Assembly (NCBI RefSeq): GCF_022760805.1
Contig: NZ_JAIVFL010000001.1
Coordinates: forward strand, 1,054,001 to 1,118,000
From: Candidatus Mycolicibacterium alkanivorans
GTDB taxonomy: Bacteria; Actinomycetota; Actinomycetes; Mycobacteriales; Mycobacteriaceae
DNA length: 64,000 nt
Direction of reading: 5' to 3'
The notes under the pieces were generated by a model. That model ran no database searches. It was not told the origin of the DNA and saw only the letters and a list, made by a program, of their open reading frames with translations. Within the stretch, counting starts at the first letter, position 1; the number at the start of each line of letters is the position of its first letter. Both the position numbers and the translations under genes were made by a program. This document shows positions 40,714 through 49,746 of this stretch, piece by piece.

Positions 40714-41388
40714 CTAGCGCGCTCGGCGGGCCAGCCGCTCGGAATCGCTGATCAGCACGCTCTTGCCCTCCAGGCGGATCCAGCCGCGGTGGGCGAAGTC
40801 GGCCAGTGCCTTGTTCACCGTCTCGCGGGAGGCGCCCACCAGCTGCGCGATCTCCTCCTGGGTCAGGTCGTGCGTCACGCGCAGCGCGCCGCCCTCCTGC
40901 GTACCGAAGCGCTGCGCCAGCTGCAGCAGCTGCTTGGCGACCCGGCCCGGCACGTCGGTGAAGATGAGGTCGGCCAGGTTGTTGTTGGTCCGGCGAAGCC
41001 GGCGCGCCAACACCCGTAGCAGCTGCTCGGCGATCTCGGGGCGGTCGGCGATCCACGCCCGCAGCGCATCACGGTCCATCGAGACCGCGCGCACCTCGGT
41101 GATGGCGGTGGCGCTCGACGTCCGAGGGCCGGGGTCGAAGATCGACAACTCGCCGAACATGTCCGACGGACCCATGATCGTCAGCAGGTTCTCCCGGCCG
41201 TCGGGGGAGCGACGACCGATCTTCACCTTGCCGGAGATGATGATGTAGAGCCGGTCGCCAGGCTCGCCCTCGGCGAAGACGGTGTGCCCACGCGGAAAGT
41301 CAACCGGCTGCAGTTGTTTGGTCAGCGCAGAAACGGCGCCGGGTTCAACCCCCTGGAAGATTCCTGCCCTCGCCAGGATCTCGTCCAC
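40714..41388 (-). CDS. crp: cAMP receptor protein family regulator Crp (GlxR-type)
   Basis: A 224-aa global regulator with an N-terminal cyclic-nucleotide-binding domain ([16 protein letters not shown] contacts the cAMP phosphate) and a C-terminal winged helix whose recognition region is [20 protein letters not shown]. It is nearly identical in the remembered parts to M. tuberculosis CRP (Rv3676). GTG 41386-41388, preceded by GAGGGG, gives the 224-residue form. An in-frame upstream start would add 12 residues not found in the family. Targets in Mtb include rpfA and whiB1. Confidence 0.95.
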   Translation of the reverse strand: MDEILARAGIFQGVEPGAVSALTKQLQPVDFPRGHTVFAEGEPGDRLYIIISGKVKIGRRSPDGRENLLTIMGPSDMFGELSIFDPGPRTSSATAITEVRAVSMDRDALRAWIADRPEIAEQLLRVLARRLRRTNNNLADLIFTDVPGRVAKQLLQLAQRFGTQEGGALRVTHDLTQEEIAQLVGASRETVNKALADFAHRGWIRLEGKSVLISDSERLARRAR

Positions 41389-41485
41389 GTTGCCCCTCTT
41401 TAGCTCATCGACGATCGGTCGCACTCAGGCCAGCTCTGATTCGCTCGTCAGTCTAGAGGTAGGCCGGTCTAGCAACGAGCCAACG

Positions 41486-41788
41486 CTACACAGGATTGGC
41501 GTATCGAGTCCGGTGAAACTGCGGATTTGGCCGTGCGTGGGCATACGAACGTGTCGGCAAACCTGGCTCGTCGACGTCGAGCCGGCGATGGATCTCCACT
41601 GCCCGCGGCTGGTCCGACCCGGGGCGCGGCGGCGCCTGCTTGCGCGCCTCCTCGGCGCGTCGGAGGTCCTCGGCGACCGCCTCATCGGCAGCCGTGCGGT
41701 CGGTGTGCAGGCCGCTCTCGAGCCGTTGCAAACCGAACGTCGTGAGCATCATCAGCCCTGGAACACACACTGCGAGCAACCAGGTCAC
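41486..41788 (-). CDS. small membrane protein (Rv3675-like)
   Basis: A 100-aa protein with one N-terminal transmembrane helix (about 3-20) followed by a charged helical segment ([20 protein letters not shown]) and a proline/arginine-rich tail. GTG start at 41786-41788. It lies upstream of crp on the same strand with a 97-base gap, as in M. tuberculosis. The function is unknown. Confidence 0.65.
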   Translation of the reverse strand: MTWLLAVCVPGLMMLTTFGLQRLESGLHTDRTAADEAVAEDLRRAEEARKQAPPRPGSDQPRAVEIHRRLDVDEPGLPTRSYAHARPNPQFHRTRYANPV

Positions 41789-41903
41789 CCGGGAAAGTGA
41801 ACACGGGCAAGGTCTCGGCGAGGTTACGAATTGTCACCGGTCTGTCCCCAGCTCGGCAGCGGTCCTTCGGTACTCGTCGTTGCTCGTCAGTACCCTTGGC
41901 AGC

Positions 41904-42662
41904 GTGCCAGTGGCTGCGAAGAAAACCGACTCCAAATGGGACGCCGAGACCCCCCTCGGGCTGGTCCGCCGTGCCCGCCGGATGAATCGGACGCTGGCTG
42001 TGGCTTTCCCACATGTCTACTGCGAACTCGACTTCACCAATCCGCTGGAGCTGACGGTCGCCGCCATCCTGTCGGCGCAGTCCACCGACAGGCGGGTGAA
42101 CCTGACCACCCCCGCGCTGTTCAAGAGGTACCGCACCGCACTGGACTACGCGCAGGCCGACCGCACCGAGCTCGAGGAGTTGATCCGGCCCACCGGTTTC
42201 TACCGGAACAAGGCCAACTCGCTGATGCGGTTGGGCCAGGAACTCGTCGAGCGGTTCGACGGCGAGGTCCCGCACACCATGGCCGAACTCGTGACGCTGC
42301 CCGGTGTCGGGCGCAAGACCGCCAACGTGATCCTCGGCAACGCCTTCGACATCCCCGGCATCACCGTCGACACCCACTTCGGTCGGCTCGTGCGGCGCTG
42401 GCGCTGGACCGCCGAGGAGGATCCGGTCAAGGTCGAGCATGCCGTCGGGAAACTGATCGAGCGCAGCGAGTGGACGTTATTGAGCCATCGCGTCATTTTT
42501 CATGGCCGTCGGGTCTGCCATGCCCGCAAGCCGGCCTGCGGGGTGTGCGTGCTGGCCAAGGACTGTCCGTCGTTCGGAACCGGACCGACCGAGCCGCTGG
42601 TGGCCGCGGCCCTGGTGAAGGGTCCCGAGACCGAGCACCTGCTCGCGCTGGCCGGGCTGTGA
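41904..42662 (+). CDS. nth: endonuclease III
   Basis: Base-excision-repair DNA glycosylase/AP lyase for oxidised pyrimidines (252 aa). The helix-hairpin-helix [17 protein letters not shown] supplies the catalytic Lys, and [10 protein letters not shown] holds the catalytic Asp. The C-terminal four-cysteine pattern [17 protein letters not shown] binds a [4Fe-4S] cluster. GTG 41904 is chosen because the upstream frame is non-coding; GTG 41910 is an alternative. The gene heads the nth-tlpA-nudix-marP row. Confidence 0.94.
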   Translation: MPVAAKKTDSKWDAETPLGLVRRARRMNRTLAVAFPHVYCELDFTNPLELTVAAILSAQSTDRRVNLTTPALFKRYRTALDYAQADRTELEELIRPTGFYRNKANSLMRLGQELVERFDGEVPHTMAELVTLPGVGRKTANVILGNAFDIPGITVDTHFGRLVRRWRWTAEEDPVKVEHAVGKLIERSEWTLLSHRVIFHGRRVCHARKPACGVCVLAKDCPSFGTGPTEPLVAAALVKGPETEHLLALAGL

Positions 42663-42684
42663 TCGCCCGGCTCGTGCGCCGCCG

Positions 42685-43326
42685 ATGACCAGATCGGGTC
42701 GCTGGACGCTCGTCGTGGTCGCGGCGGTGGCCGTCCTGGTTGCGGCGCTGTTCGTCGAACTCGGCGACGAGCGGTCCGCCGGCGGCGGCACCCCGGGGGC
42801 GCAGGTGGCCCGCGCACACCGCGACGCCGACACACTGCAGGCTCTCGCGGGTCCGCGCCAGCGCGCCGACCTGCCGCCGTGTCCCGCGGGTGGGCCGAAG
42901 CCCGGGCCGGCGGAGCTGCGCGGCATCGTCGTCGAATGCGCCGCCGACGGTGCGCCGGTCGACGTGGCCCGTGCGCTGGCCGGCCGGCCGGCCGTGCTGA
43001 ACCAGTGGGCCTACTGGTGCGGGCCCTGCGCACAGGAGTTGCCGGCGATGGCGGACTACCGGCGGCGGGTGGGTGACGACGTCACCGTGCTGACCGTGCA
43101 CCAGGACGAGAACGAGACCGCGGCACTGCTGCGGCTCGCCGAGCTGGGAGTGCGGCTGCCGACGCTGCAGGACGGTCAGCGCCGGATCGCCGCGGCGCTC
43201 GGTGTGCCCAATGTGATGCCCGCGACGGTGGTGCTGCGCGCGGACGGTAGCGTTGCCAAGATCCTGCCGCAGGCGTTCACCACCGCCGACGAGATCGCTG
43301 CCGCGGTGAACAGTGCACTTCGATGA
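42685..43326 (+). CDS. TlpA/ResA-like membrane-anchored thiol-disulfide oxidoreductase
   Basis: A 213-aa thioredoxin-fold protein with an N-terminal signal anchor (about 8-26) and active site YWCGPCAQELP. Two extra cysteines (PPCPAGG and VVECAADG) precede the domain. The cis-Pro segment is NVMPATVVL. It acts outside the membrane, probably in disulfide reduction or isomerisation. It corresponds to Rv3673c and lies next to marP, a protease that itself depends on a disulfide. Confidence 0.87.
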   Translation: MTRSGRWTLVVVAAVAVLVAALFVELGDERSAGGGTPGAQVARAHRDADTLQALAGPRQRADLPPCPAGGPKPGPAELRGIVVECAADGAPVDVARALAGRPAVLNQWAYWCGPCAQELPAMADYRRRVGDDVTVLTVHQDENETAALLRLAELGVRLPTLQDGQRRIAAALGVPNVMPATVVLRADGSVAKILPQAFTTADEIAAAVNSALR

Positions 43327-43338
43327 CAGGGGGCGCCG

Positions 43339-44097
43339 GTGACCGGTGGGGTGCCGCTGAATCCGGAACTCCGGCCGCCCTGGCTGGCCCCACTGGTGGA
43401 GAACGTCGACCGGGTGCCGCATGCGTACCGCCGCAAGGTGCCTCCCGAACTGCTGGCAGCCGTCACCGGACCGGGCACTGCCGACCGCCCCGGCCGTGAC
43501 GCCGCGGTGCTCGTGCTGTTCTCCGGACCCCACGCCGACCATCCGGCCGGGCAGTTGCCCGACGAAGCCGACCTGCTGCTCACCGTGCGGGCCAACACCC
43601 TGCGCCATCACGCCGGGCAGGCCGCCTTCCCCGGCGGCGCCGCCGACCCCGAAGACGCCGGGCCGGTGGCCACCGCCCTGCGAGAGGCCCGGGAGGAGAC
43701 CGGAATCGACATCGGCCGGCTGCACCCGCTGGCGACCCTGGAGCGAATGTTCATCCCGCCCTCCGGTTTTCACGTTGTGCCCGTGCTCGCCTATTCACCC
43801 GACCCGGGGCCGGTCGCCGTGGTCAACGAGGCAGAGACCGCCGTCGTGGCGCGGGTTCCGGTGCGCGCGTTCGTCAATCCGGAGAACCGGCTGATGGTGT
43901 ACCGCACCCGAGCGGGACGGCGATTCGCCGGACCGGCCTTCCTGCTCAACGAGATGTTGGTATGGGGGTTCACCGGTCACGTAATCTCGGCGATGCTCGA
44001 TGTGGCCGGCTGGTCACAACCGTGGGACACCGACGACATCCGGGAGCTGGACGAGGCGATGGCGCTTGTCGGCGACAACAGTGAGGGGCCACTGTGA
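43339..44097 (+). CDS. Nudix hydrolase, probable CoA pyrophosphatase
   Basis: A 252-aa protein with a Nudix box in GGAADPEDAGPVATALREAR followed by EETGI (G-x5-E-x7-REUxEExGU). The preceding segment, LRHHAGQAAFPGG, is the UPF0035 signature of CoA pyrophosphatases (NudL/PCD1 type). GTG start at 43339. It ends with a GTGA overlap into marP. It corresponds to Rv3672c. Confidence 0.87.
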   Translation: MTGGVPLNPELRPPWLAPLVENVDRVPHAYRRKVPPELLAAVTGPGTADRPGRDAAVLVLFSGPHADHPAGQLPDEADLLLTVRANTLRHHAGQAAFPGGAADPEDAGPVATALREAREETGIDIGRLHPLATLERMFIPPSGFHVVPVLAYSPDPGPVAVVNEAETAVVARVPVRAFVNPENRLMVYRTRAGRRFAGPAFLLNEMLVWGFTGHVISAMLDVAGWSQPWDTDDIRELDEAMALVGDNSEGPL

Positions 44098-45281
44098 CGA
44101 GTTCGCAATGGCTGGACATCGCCGTGCTGGTGGTGGCGTTCATCGCCGCCATCTCCGGCTGGCGATCCGGGGCGATGGGCTCTTTGATGTCGTTCGTCGG
44201 AGTGGTGCTCGGGGCCATCGCCGGGGTGATGCTGGCCCCGCACATCGTCAGCCACATCCACTCGCCGCGCACCAAGCTGTTCGCTGCGCTGTTCCTCATC
44301 CTGGCGCTGGTGGTCATCGGCGAGGTCGCCGGCGTGGTCCTGGGCCGCGCCGTCCGCGGCGCCATCCGCAACCGTGCCGTGCGCACCGTCGATTCGATCA
44401 TCGGGGTGGCGCTGCAACTGGTGGTCGTGCTGGTCGCCGCCTGGCTGCTGGCCACTCCGCTGACGTCGTCCGATCAGCCCAACCTTGCCGCTGCGGTGCG
44501 GGGCTCCAAAGTGCTTGCGCAGGTGGACAAGTACGCGCCGGAATGGCTCAAGTCGGTGCCCAAGCGGATGTCCACTCTGCTGAGCACCTCGGGCCTGCCC
44601 GACGTTCTGCTGCCGTTCGGCCGCACCCCGATCCAGGCCGTCGACGCCCCCGACGGTTCCCTGGCCGACAGCCTCGTCGTCGCCAGTGCCCGCCCCAGCG
44701 TGGTGAAGATCCGGGGCGTGGCGCCCGGTTGCCAGAAAGTCCTGGAGGGAACGGGTTTCGTCATCGCGCCGAACCGCGTGATGTCCAACGCGCATGTGGT
44801 GGCGGGCTCGGACAGCGTCACGGTGGAGGCCGAGGGCCAGAGCTACGACGCCACCGTCGTCTCCTACGACCCCAACGCCGACATCTCCATCCTCGACGTG
44901 CCCAACCTGCCGCAGCGTCCGCTGGTGTTCGCCGAACAGCCCGCCACGTCCGGCACCGACGCGGTGGTGCTCGGGTACCCCGGGGGTGGCGATTTCGCGG
45001 CAACCCCGGCGCGGGTGCGCGAGATCATCGAGCTCAACGGGCCCGACATCTACCGCACCACTACCGTCAACCGCGAGGTCTACACCATCAGAGGGACTGT
45101 GCGGCAAGGTAATTCAGGTGGCCCGATGATCAACCGCGCCGGGCAGGTCCTCGGTGTGGTGTTCGGTGCCGCCGTCGACGACAACGACACCGGGTTCGTC
45201 CTGACCGCCAACGAGGTGTCCCGTCAGCTGGCCAAGATCGGCAACACCCAGAAGATGCCCACCGGGGCCTGCGTCAGCTAG
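44094..45281 (+). CDS. marP: membrane-associated acid-resistance serine protease MarP
   Basis: A 395-aa protein: four N-terminal transmembrane helices (about 7-120) of CvpA type, then a periplasmic chymotrypsin-like protease. The catalytic triad is H234 (SNAHVVAG), D263 (NADISILD) and S341 (QGNSGGP). C213 (APGCQK) and the C-terminal Cys in TGACVS match the disulfide known for Rv3671c, which is needed for protease activity and for pH homeostasis in acid. Its last eight bases overlap the convergent hydrolase gene. Confidence 0.95.
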   Translation: MTSSQWLDIAVLVVAFIAAISGWRSGAMGSLMSFVGVVLGAIAGVMLAPHIVSHIHSPRTKLFAALFLILALVVIGEVAGVVLGRAVRGAIRNRAVRTVDSIIGVALQLVVVLVAAWLLATPLTSSDQPNLAAAVRGSKVLAQVDKYAPEWLKSVPKRMSTLLSTSGLPDVLLPFGRTPIQAVDAPDGSLADSLVVASARPSVVKIRGVAPGCQKVLEGTGFVIAPNRVMSNAHVVAGSDSVTVEAEGQSYDATVVSYDPNADISILDVPNLPQRPLVFAEQPATSGTDAVVLGYPGGGDFAATPARVREIIELNGPDIYRTTTVNREVYTIRGTVRQGNSGGPMINRAGQVLGVVFGAAVDDNDTGFVLTANEVSRQLAKIGNTQKMPTGACVS

Positions 45282-46236
45282 CCGGGCCGTACACCTGGTC
45301 GAGGAACCGGCGCAGGTGGTCGTTGACCTCCTCGGGGGCCTCCTCGTGTGCGTAGTGGCCGACTCCGGCCAGTGCGACGAACCGGCCCCGCGGTGCGTAA
45401 CGCTGCGTCCGGCTGACCGGATCGGCCAGGACGTACGGGTCGGCGTCGCCGCGTAGATGCAGCATCGGAACGTCGAGCTGGCGGTTCATGGCTTTCATGA
45501 AGCGCCAGCCCTCCGAACGTAGTTGGCTGCGCACTGCCCAGCGCTGGTATTCCAGGGCGCAGTGTGCCGCCGACGGGATCTGGATGGCGCGGCGCATATG
45601 CGCGATGGTCTCGGAAAAGTCCTCGGAGGCAAGCCATTTGCCCGATGCGCGGCTGCTGACGAGGTGCTCGAGTTGGTCGGCGTTGTGCGCGGTCAGCGCA
45701 CGCTCCGGCCACAGCGGCAGCTGGTAGCGCAGCAGGGTGGGCAGCAGTGCGCGGCCCTGGTCCCGGCGGGTCAGCGCGGAGGCGCGCAGCGCGGCGGGGT
45801 GCGGCGAGCTGACCAGGGCGATGGCTCGCACCACCCGTGACTGCAGTACCGAGGTCGCCCAGCACACCAGGCCGCCGTCGGCGTGGCCGATCAGGGTGGC
45901 AGAACTGTGGCCCAGCGCGCGGATCAGGCCGGCGGTGTCACCAGCGAGCGTCCAGCCGTCGTAGCCGCGGGGTGGCTTGTCGCTGCCACCGTAGCCGCGC
46001 AGGTCCACCGCGACCACCCGCGCTCCGGACAATCCGCGGAGCTGATGGCGCCACGACCACCAGAACGAGCCGAAGCCGTGCAGGAGGATCACCAGGCGCC
46101 GGGCGGTGCCCGGCGCGGCGCCGTGGGGCTCGTTGTCCACCTCGACGCAGTGAAACCGGATGCCGTTGGCGTGGACGTCGAGATGACGCCAGGGCCCCGC
46201 GATGCGGGTGACAGACGGGTCCGGCTGCGTCATCAC
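45274..46236 (-). CDS. ephE: alpha/beta hydrolase (EphE-like), nucleophile position occupied by Ala
   Basis: A 320-aa alpha/beta-hydrolase of the epoxide-hydrolase-like group (Rv3670 position). The oxyanion segment is LLHGFGSFWWSW, a DLRGYGGSDKP strand follows, and the catalytic-His segment is GVGHYAHEEAPEE. At the nucleophile elbow, where epoxide hydrolases have GHDWGG, the sequence is GHADGG. The expected Asp/Ser is Ala and an Asp follows it. It may be inactive, use the shifted Asp, or act on something else. ATG overlaps the upstream gene (ATGA). Confidence 0.83.
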   Translation of the reverse strand: MMTQPDPSVTRIAGPWRHLDVHANGIRFHCVEVDNEPHGAAPGTARRLVILLHGFGSFWWSWRHQLRGLSGARVVAVDLRGYGGSDKPPRGYDGWTLAGDTAGLIRALGHSSATLIGHADGGLVCWATSVLQSRVVRAIALVSSPHPAALRASALTRRDQGRALLPTLLRYQLPLWPERALTAHNADQLEHLVSSRASGKWLASEDFSETIAHMRRAIQIPSAAHCALEYQRWAVRSQLRSEGWRFMKAMNRQLDVPMLHLRGDADPYVLADPVSRTQRYAPRGRFVALAGVGHYAHEEAPEEVNDHLRRFLDQVYGPAS

Positions 46237-46757
46237 CAGCCCGACGGGTCAGTGGGCGCCGGTGCCGGGCCGCCGTTGGTCCGTGCCACCGCCTTTGTGG
46301 GCGCGCGGTCGTGACCGGGGGTCAGCGCGTCGCGAGTCTCCTTCATCGACTCGATGGTCTGCTGCGGCCCGCGGATTCGGCGCACCTTCAGGAAGCCCAG
46401 GAGCGCGAACACCGCAGTGGTCACCACCATCAGCGCGAACACGATCAGGAAGGCCACCCACCGCCACAGCCAGGTGTCGAGCAGTTCGGCGACGAAGAAG
46501 AAGAAAAAGAACGTCGAGTAGAACAGCACGACCAGCGCGAGGATGAAGAAGACGCTGCCGGTCAGGCCCTTTTTCACGTCCCGGGTGATTTCGGCCTTGG
46601 CCAGTTCGACCTCGGCGCGCACCAGGGTGGACACCTGGGTGGTCGCGTCCTTGACCAGGTCGCCGATGGAGGGATTGGCCGGAACCGCATTCGGGTCCAC
46701 CAACGGTATCGAGGTCACGGTGGTGGGCACCCCGGTCTTGCGGTCACCATTGCTCAC
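46233..46757 (-). CDS. phage-holin-like / DUF1469 membrane protein
   Basis: A 174-aa protein with an amphipathic helix (SIGDLVKDATTQVSTLVRAE) followed by two transmembrane helices (about 67-90 and 97-122) with a striking run of phenylalanines (STFFFFFFVAEL), and a hydrophilic tail. This is the putative actinobacterial holin superfamily III (DUF1469) pattern, found as a normal chromosomal membrane protein. GTG start. It is first in a two-gene unit with the hydrolase (Rv3669 position). Confidence 0.82.
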   Translation of the reverse strand: MSNGDRKTGVPTTVTSIPLVDPNAVPANPSIGDLVKDATTQVSTLVRAEVELAKAEITRDVKKGLTGSVFFILALVVLFYSTFFFFFFVAELLDTWLWRWVAFLIVFALMVVTTAVFALLGFLKVRRIRGPQQTIESMKETRDALTPGHDRAPTKAVARTNGGPAPAPTDPSGW

Positions 46758-46904
46758 GGCTGTCCTCCAACTGTCGCTGTCGTCGCGGGTCTCATGTTGC
46801 CATGCCCGGTCCGCGACGGGATACCCACTGAGCTGTTACGCAAGTTACTGGTGTGAAGCCGGTAGACTCCTTGTCGGGGTGGGTGTAGATGGAGGTTGCT
46901 TACA

Positions 46905-47627
46905 GTGACGACCGCGCGTGTGCGGGTGACGGCGGGGGCTGCGGTCCTTGCGCTCAGCGCACTGTTTGTCAGCCCGGTATCGACAGCGGGTGCCGACGAC
47001 AAGGTTGAGATGGGCGGCGGCGCGGGCATCGTCGTCAACGGCGACACCTACTGCACGCTGACGTCGATCGGGACCGACAAAACCGGCGCCCTCATCGGCT
47101 TCACGTCCGCCCACTGCGGCGGACCCGGGGCCCAGGTCGCCGCGGAGGCCAATCCGGACAACGGAGTGATCGGCACCATGGTCGCGGGCAACGACAGCCT
47201 GGACTACGCCGTCATCCGGTTCGACCCGGCCAAGGTCCAGCCGGTGGCGAACTACAAGGGCTTCCTCATCGACGGCCTCGGGCCGGACCCGGTGTTCGGG
47301 CAGGTTGCGTGCAAGCTCGGCCGGACGACCGGCTACTCCTGCGGCGTGACGTGGGGTCCCGGTCAGGATCCGGGCACCATCGTCAACCAGGTCTGCGGCC
47401 AGCCCGGTGACTCCGGTGCGCCGGTGACCGTCAACAACAAGCTCGTCGGCATGATCCACGGCGCCTTCAGCGAGGACCTGCCGACGTGCGTCATCAAGTT
47501 CATCCCGCTGCACACCCCTGCGGTGACGATGTCGATCAACGAGATCCTCGGCGACGTCGCCGCCAAAGACCGCCCCGGCACCGGCTTCGTGCCGACGCCG
47601 AACCTGGAGCCGACGCCCGCCGCTTAA
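46905..47627 (+). CDS. secreted chymotrypsin-fold serine protease
   Basis: A 240-aa exported protease of the S1 family (Rv3668c orthologue), with a signal peptide ending near STAGA (about 30). The triad is His in TSAHCGG, Asp in DSLDYAVIRF and Ser in QPGDSGAPV. Cysteines in DTYCTLT/AHCGG, VACKLG/YSCGV and QVCGQ/PTCVIK could form three disulfides. GTG 46905 has GGAGG nine bases upstream; the TTG at 46896 is too close to that site. The substrate is unknown. Confidence 0.88.
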   Translation: MTTARVRVTAGAAVLALSALFVSPVSTAGADDKVEMGGGAGIVVNGDTYCTLTSIGTDKTGALIGFTSAHCGGPGAQVAAEANPDNGVIGTMVAGNDSLDYAVIRFDPAKVQPVANYKGFLIDGLGPDPVFGQVACKLGRTTGYSCGVTWGPGQDPGTIVNQVCGQPGDSGAPVTVNNKLVGMIHGAFSEDLPTCVIKFIPLHTPAVTMSINEILGDVAAKDRPGTGFVPTPNLEPTPAA

Positions 47628-47646
47628 TCCAGTTCGACGGGCTGGG

Positions 47647-49608
47647 TCAGTTGGCCTTGCTGGCCCGGATGGCCTCGAACACCGTCGGGTCGAGCAGCGC
47701 CGAGGTGTCGCCGAGTTCACGGCCCTCGGCGACGTCGCGCAGCAGCCGGCGCATGATCTTGCCGCTGCGGGTCTTGGGAAGCTCTGGGACGACGTGGATT
47801 TCGCGCGGCTTGGCGATCGGGGAGATCTCCTTGGCCACCTCGGCGCGCAACTCGTTGACCATGTCGGCGGTCGAGATGTCGGCGTGGTGGGCCGTGAGGA
47901 TGACGAACGCGCAGATGGCCTGGCCGGTGTGGGCGTCACTGGCACCCACGACTGCGGCCTCGGCGACACCGGCATGGCCGACGAGGGCGGACTCCACCTC
48001 GGCGGTCGAAATCCGGTGTCCCGACACGTTCATCACGTCGTCGATGCGGCCCAGTACCCACACCTCGCCGTCGCTGCCGTAGCGCGCGCCGTCGCCGGCG
48101 AAGTACCAGCCCTGCTCGGCGAACCGTGACCAGTAGGTCTCCTTGAACTGCTCGGGATCGCCCCAGATGCCGCGCAGCATCGACGGCCACGGCTTGTCGA
48201 GTACGAGATAGCCGGTGACGTGCTCGCCCTGATCGGGACTGGGCTGCAACTCATTTCCGTCGTCGTCGACGATTTTGGCCGAGATGCCCGGCAGCGGACG
48301 CATCGCCGAACCCGGCTTGCAGGTCGTCACACCGGGCAGCGGCGAGATCATCGCCGCACCCGTCTCGGTCTGCCACCACGTGTCGACGATGGGGGTGGAG
48401 TCGGCTCCGAACACCAGTCGGTACCAGCGCCAGGCCTCCGGGTTGATCGGTTCACCGACCGACCCGAGCAGCCGCAGGCTCGACAGGTCGTGCTCGAACA
48501 CCAGCTCGCGACCCCACTTCATGAAGGTGCGGATCAGGGTCGGCGCGGTGTAATAGATTGTCACACCGTACTTTTCGATGACCTGGAAGTGACGGTGTTC
48601 GTCGGGGGAGGCGGGGGTTCCCTCGTAGACCACCTGAGTGGCACCGTTGGACAGCGGTCCGTAGGCGATGTAGGTGTGGCCGGTGACCCAACCGATATCG
48701 GCTGTGCACCAGAACACGTCGCTCTCGGGCTTGATGTCGAAGACGTAGTGGTGCGTGTAGGACGCCTGTGTCAGGTAGCCGCCCGAGGTGTGCATGATGC
48801 CCTTGGGCTGACCGGTGGTGCCCGAGGTGTAGAGCAGGAACAGCGGCTGCTCGGAGTCGAACGCCTGCGGAGTGTGCTCGGGAGAGGCCTTGTCGACCGT
48901 CTCATGCCACCACAGGTCGCGGCCGTCGGTCCACGCCACGTCGATTCCGGTGCGGCGCACCACCAGAACATGCTCCACCGACGGCTGGTCCTTGACGGCC
49001 CCGTCGACGGCGTCCTTGAGCGACACCGCGGCCCCGCGCCGGTACTGCCCGTCGGTGGTGATCACCAGTTTGGCCTCGGCGTCCTCGATGCGGGCCCGCA
49101 GCGCCGACGCCGAGAAGCCGGCGAAGACCACGCTGTGCATCAGTCCCAGGCGGGCGCAGGCCAGCATCGCGACGATCGCCTCAGGCACCATCGGCATGTA
49201 GATGGCCACCCGGTCGCCGGCCACCAGGCCCAGACCGGTCAGCGTGTTAGCCGCCTTGGACACCTCGTCCTTGAGTTCGGCGTAGGTGATCGACCGCGCG
49301 TCGCCGACCGGCTCGCCTTCCCAGTGGATCGCGACCCGATCGCCGTTGCCGGCCTCGACGTGCCGGTCGACGCAGTTGTAGGCGACGTTGAGCTTGCCGC
49401 CGACGAACCACTTCGCGAACGGCGCCTCGGACCAGTCGAGCACCTCGGTGAACGGGGTGTCCCACGACAGGCGGTTGGCCTGCTTGGCCCAGAACGCCAG
49501 CCGGTCGGCCTCGGCCTCGTCGTAGAGATCGGCTGTGGCGTTGGCCTTGTCGGCGAAGTCCGCGGACGGCGGGTAGTAAGTCTGAACTTCAGTGTGCGCC
49601 TCGGTCAT
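47647..49608 (-). CDS. acs: acetyl-CoA synthetase
   Basis: AMP-forming acetate:CoA ligase (653 aa). The ATP-binding signature is YTSGTTGQPKGIMHTSGGYL, the acetyl-adenylate segments are YYTAPTLIRTFMKWG and DTWWQTETGA, and the C-terminal PKTRSGKIMRR holds the regulatory Lys, known in mycobacteria to be acetylated by the cAMP-dependent acetyltransferase. ATG 49606-49608 is preferred over the long open frame further upstream. Confidence 0.96.
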   Translation of the reverse strand: MTEAHTEVQTYYPPSADFADKANATADLYDEAEADRLAFWAKQANRLSWDTPFTEVLDWSEAPFAKWFVGGKLNVAYNCVDRHVEAGNGDRVAIHWEGEPVGDARSITYAELKDEVSKAANTLTGLGLVAGDRVAIYMPMVPEAIVAMLACARLGLMHSVVFAGFSASALRARIEDAEAKLVITTDGQYRRGAAVSLKDAVDGAVKDQPSVEHVLVVRRTGIDVAWTDGRDLWWHETVDKASPEHTPQAFDSEQPLFLLYTSGTTGQPKGIMHTSGGYLTQASYTHHYVFDIKPESDVFWCTADIGWVTGHTYIAYGPLSNGATQVVYEGTPASPDEHRHFQVIEKYGVTIYYTAPTLIRTFMKWGRELVFEHDLSSLRLLGSVGEPINPEAWRWYRLVFGADSTPIVDTWWQTETGAAMISPLPGVTTCKPGSAMRPLPGISAKIVDDDGNELQPSPDQGEHVTGYLVLDKPWPSMLRGIWGDPEQFKETYWSRFAEQGWYFAGDGARYGSDGEVWVLGRIDDVMNVSGHRISTAEVESALVGHAGVAEAAVVGASDAHTGQAICAFVILTAHHADISTADMVNELRAEVAKEISPIAKPREIHVVPELPKTRSGKIMRRLLRDVAEGRELGDTSALLDPTVFEAIRASKAN

Positions 49609-49746
49609 GTCTGTGAGCGTAGTCACTCTAGGTTGCATCTGCGTTGCTGAGTCACATTCGTCGGCGGGCGGTCCGTGTCGCGCGCCGAACGGTCGAACCG
49701 GACCCACCGCAAGCCCAGCCCACGCCCGCCGATAGCGTGACCGGGC

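Noticed and set aside
46233..46757. Phage holin as a sign of a prophage
   Set aside because: The holin-like DUF1469 family is common as a chromosomal membrane protein in actinobacteria, and no phage genes are nearby.
48220..49650. A 476-codon plus-strand open frame
   Set aside because: Antisense to acs with no recognisable domain. High GC at the third position explains its openness.
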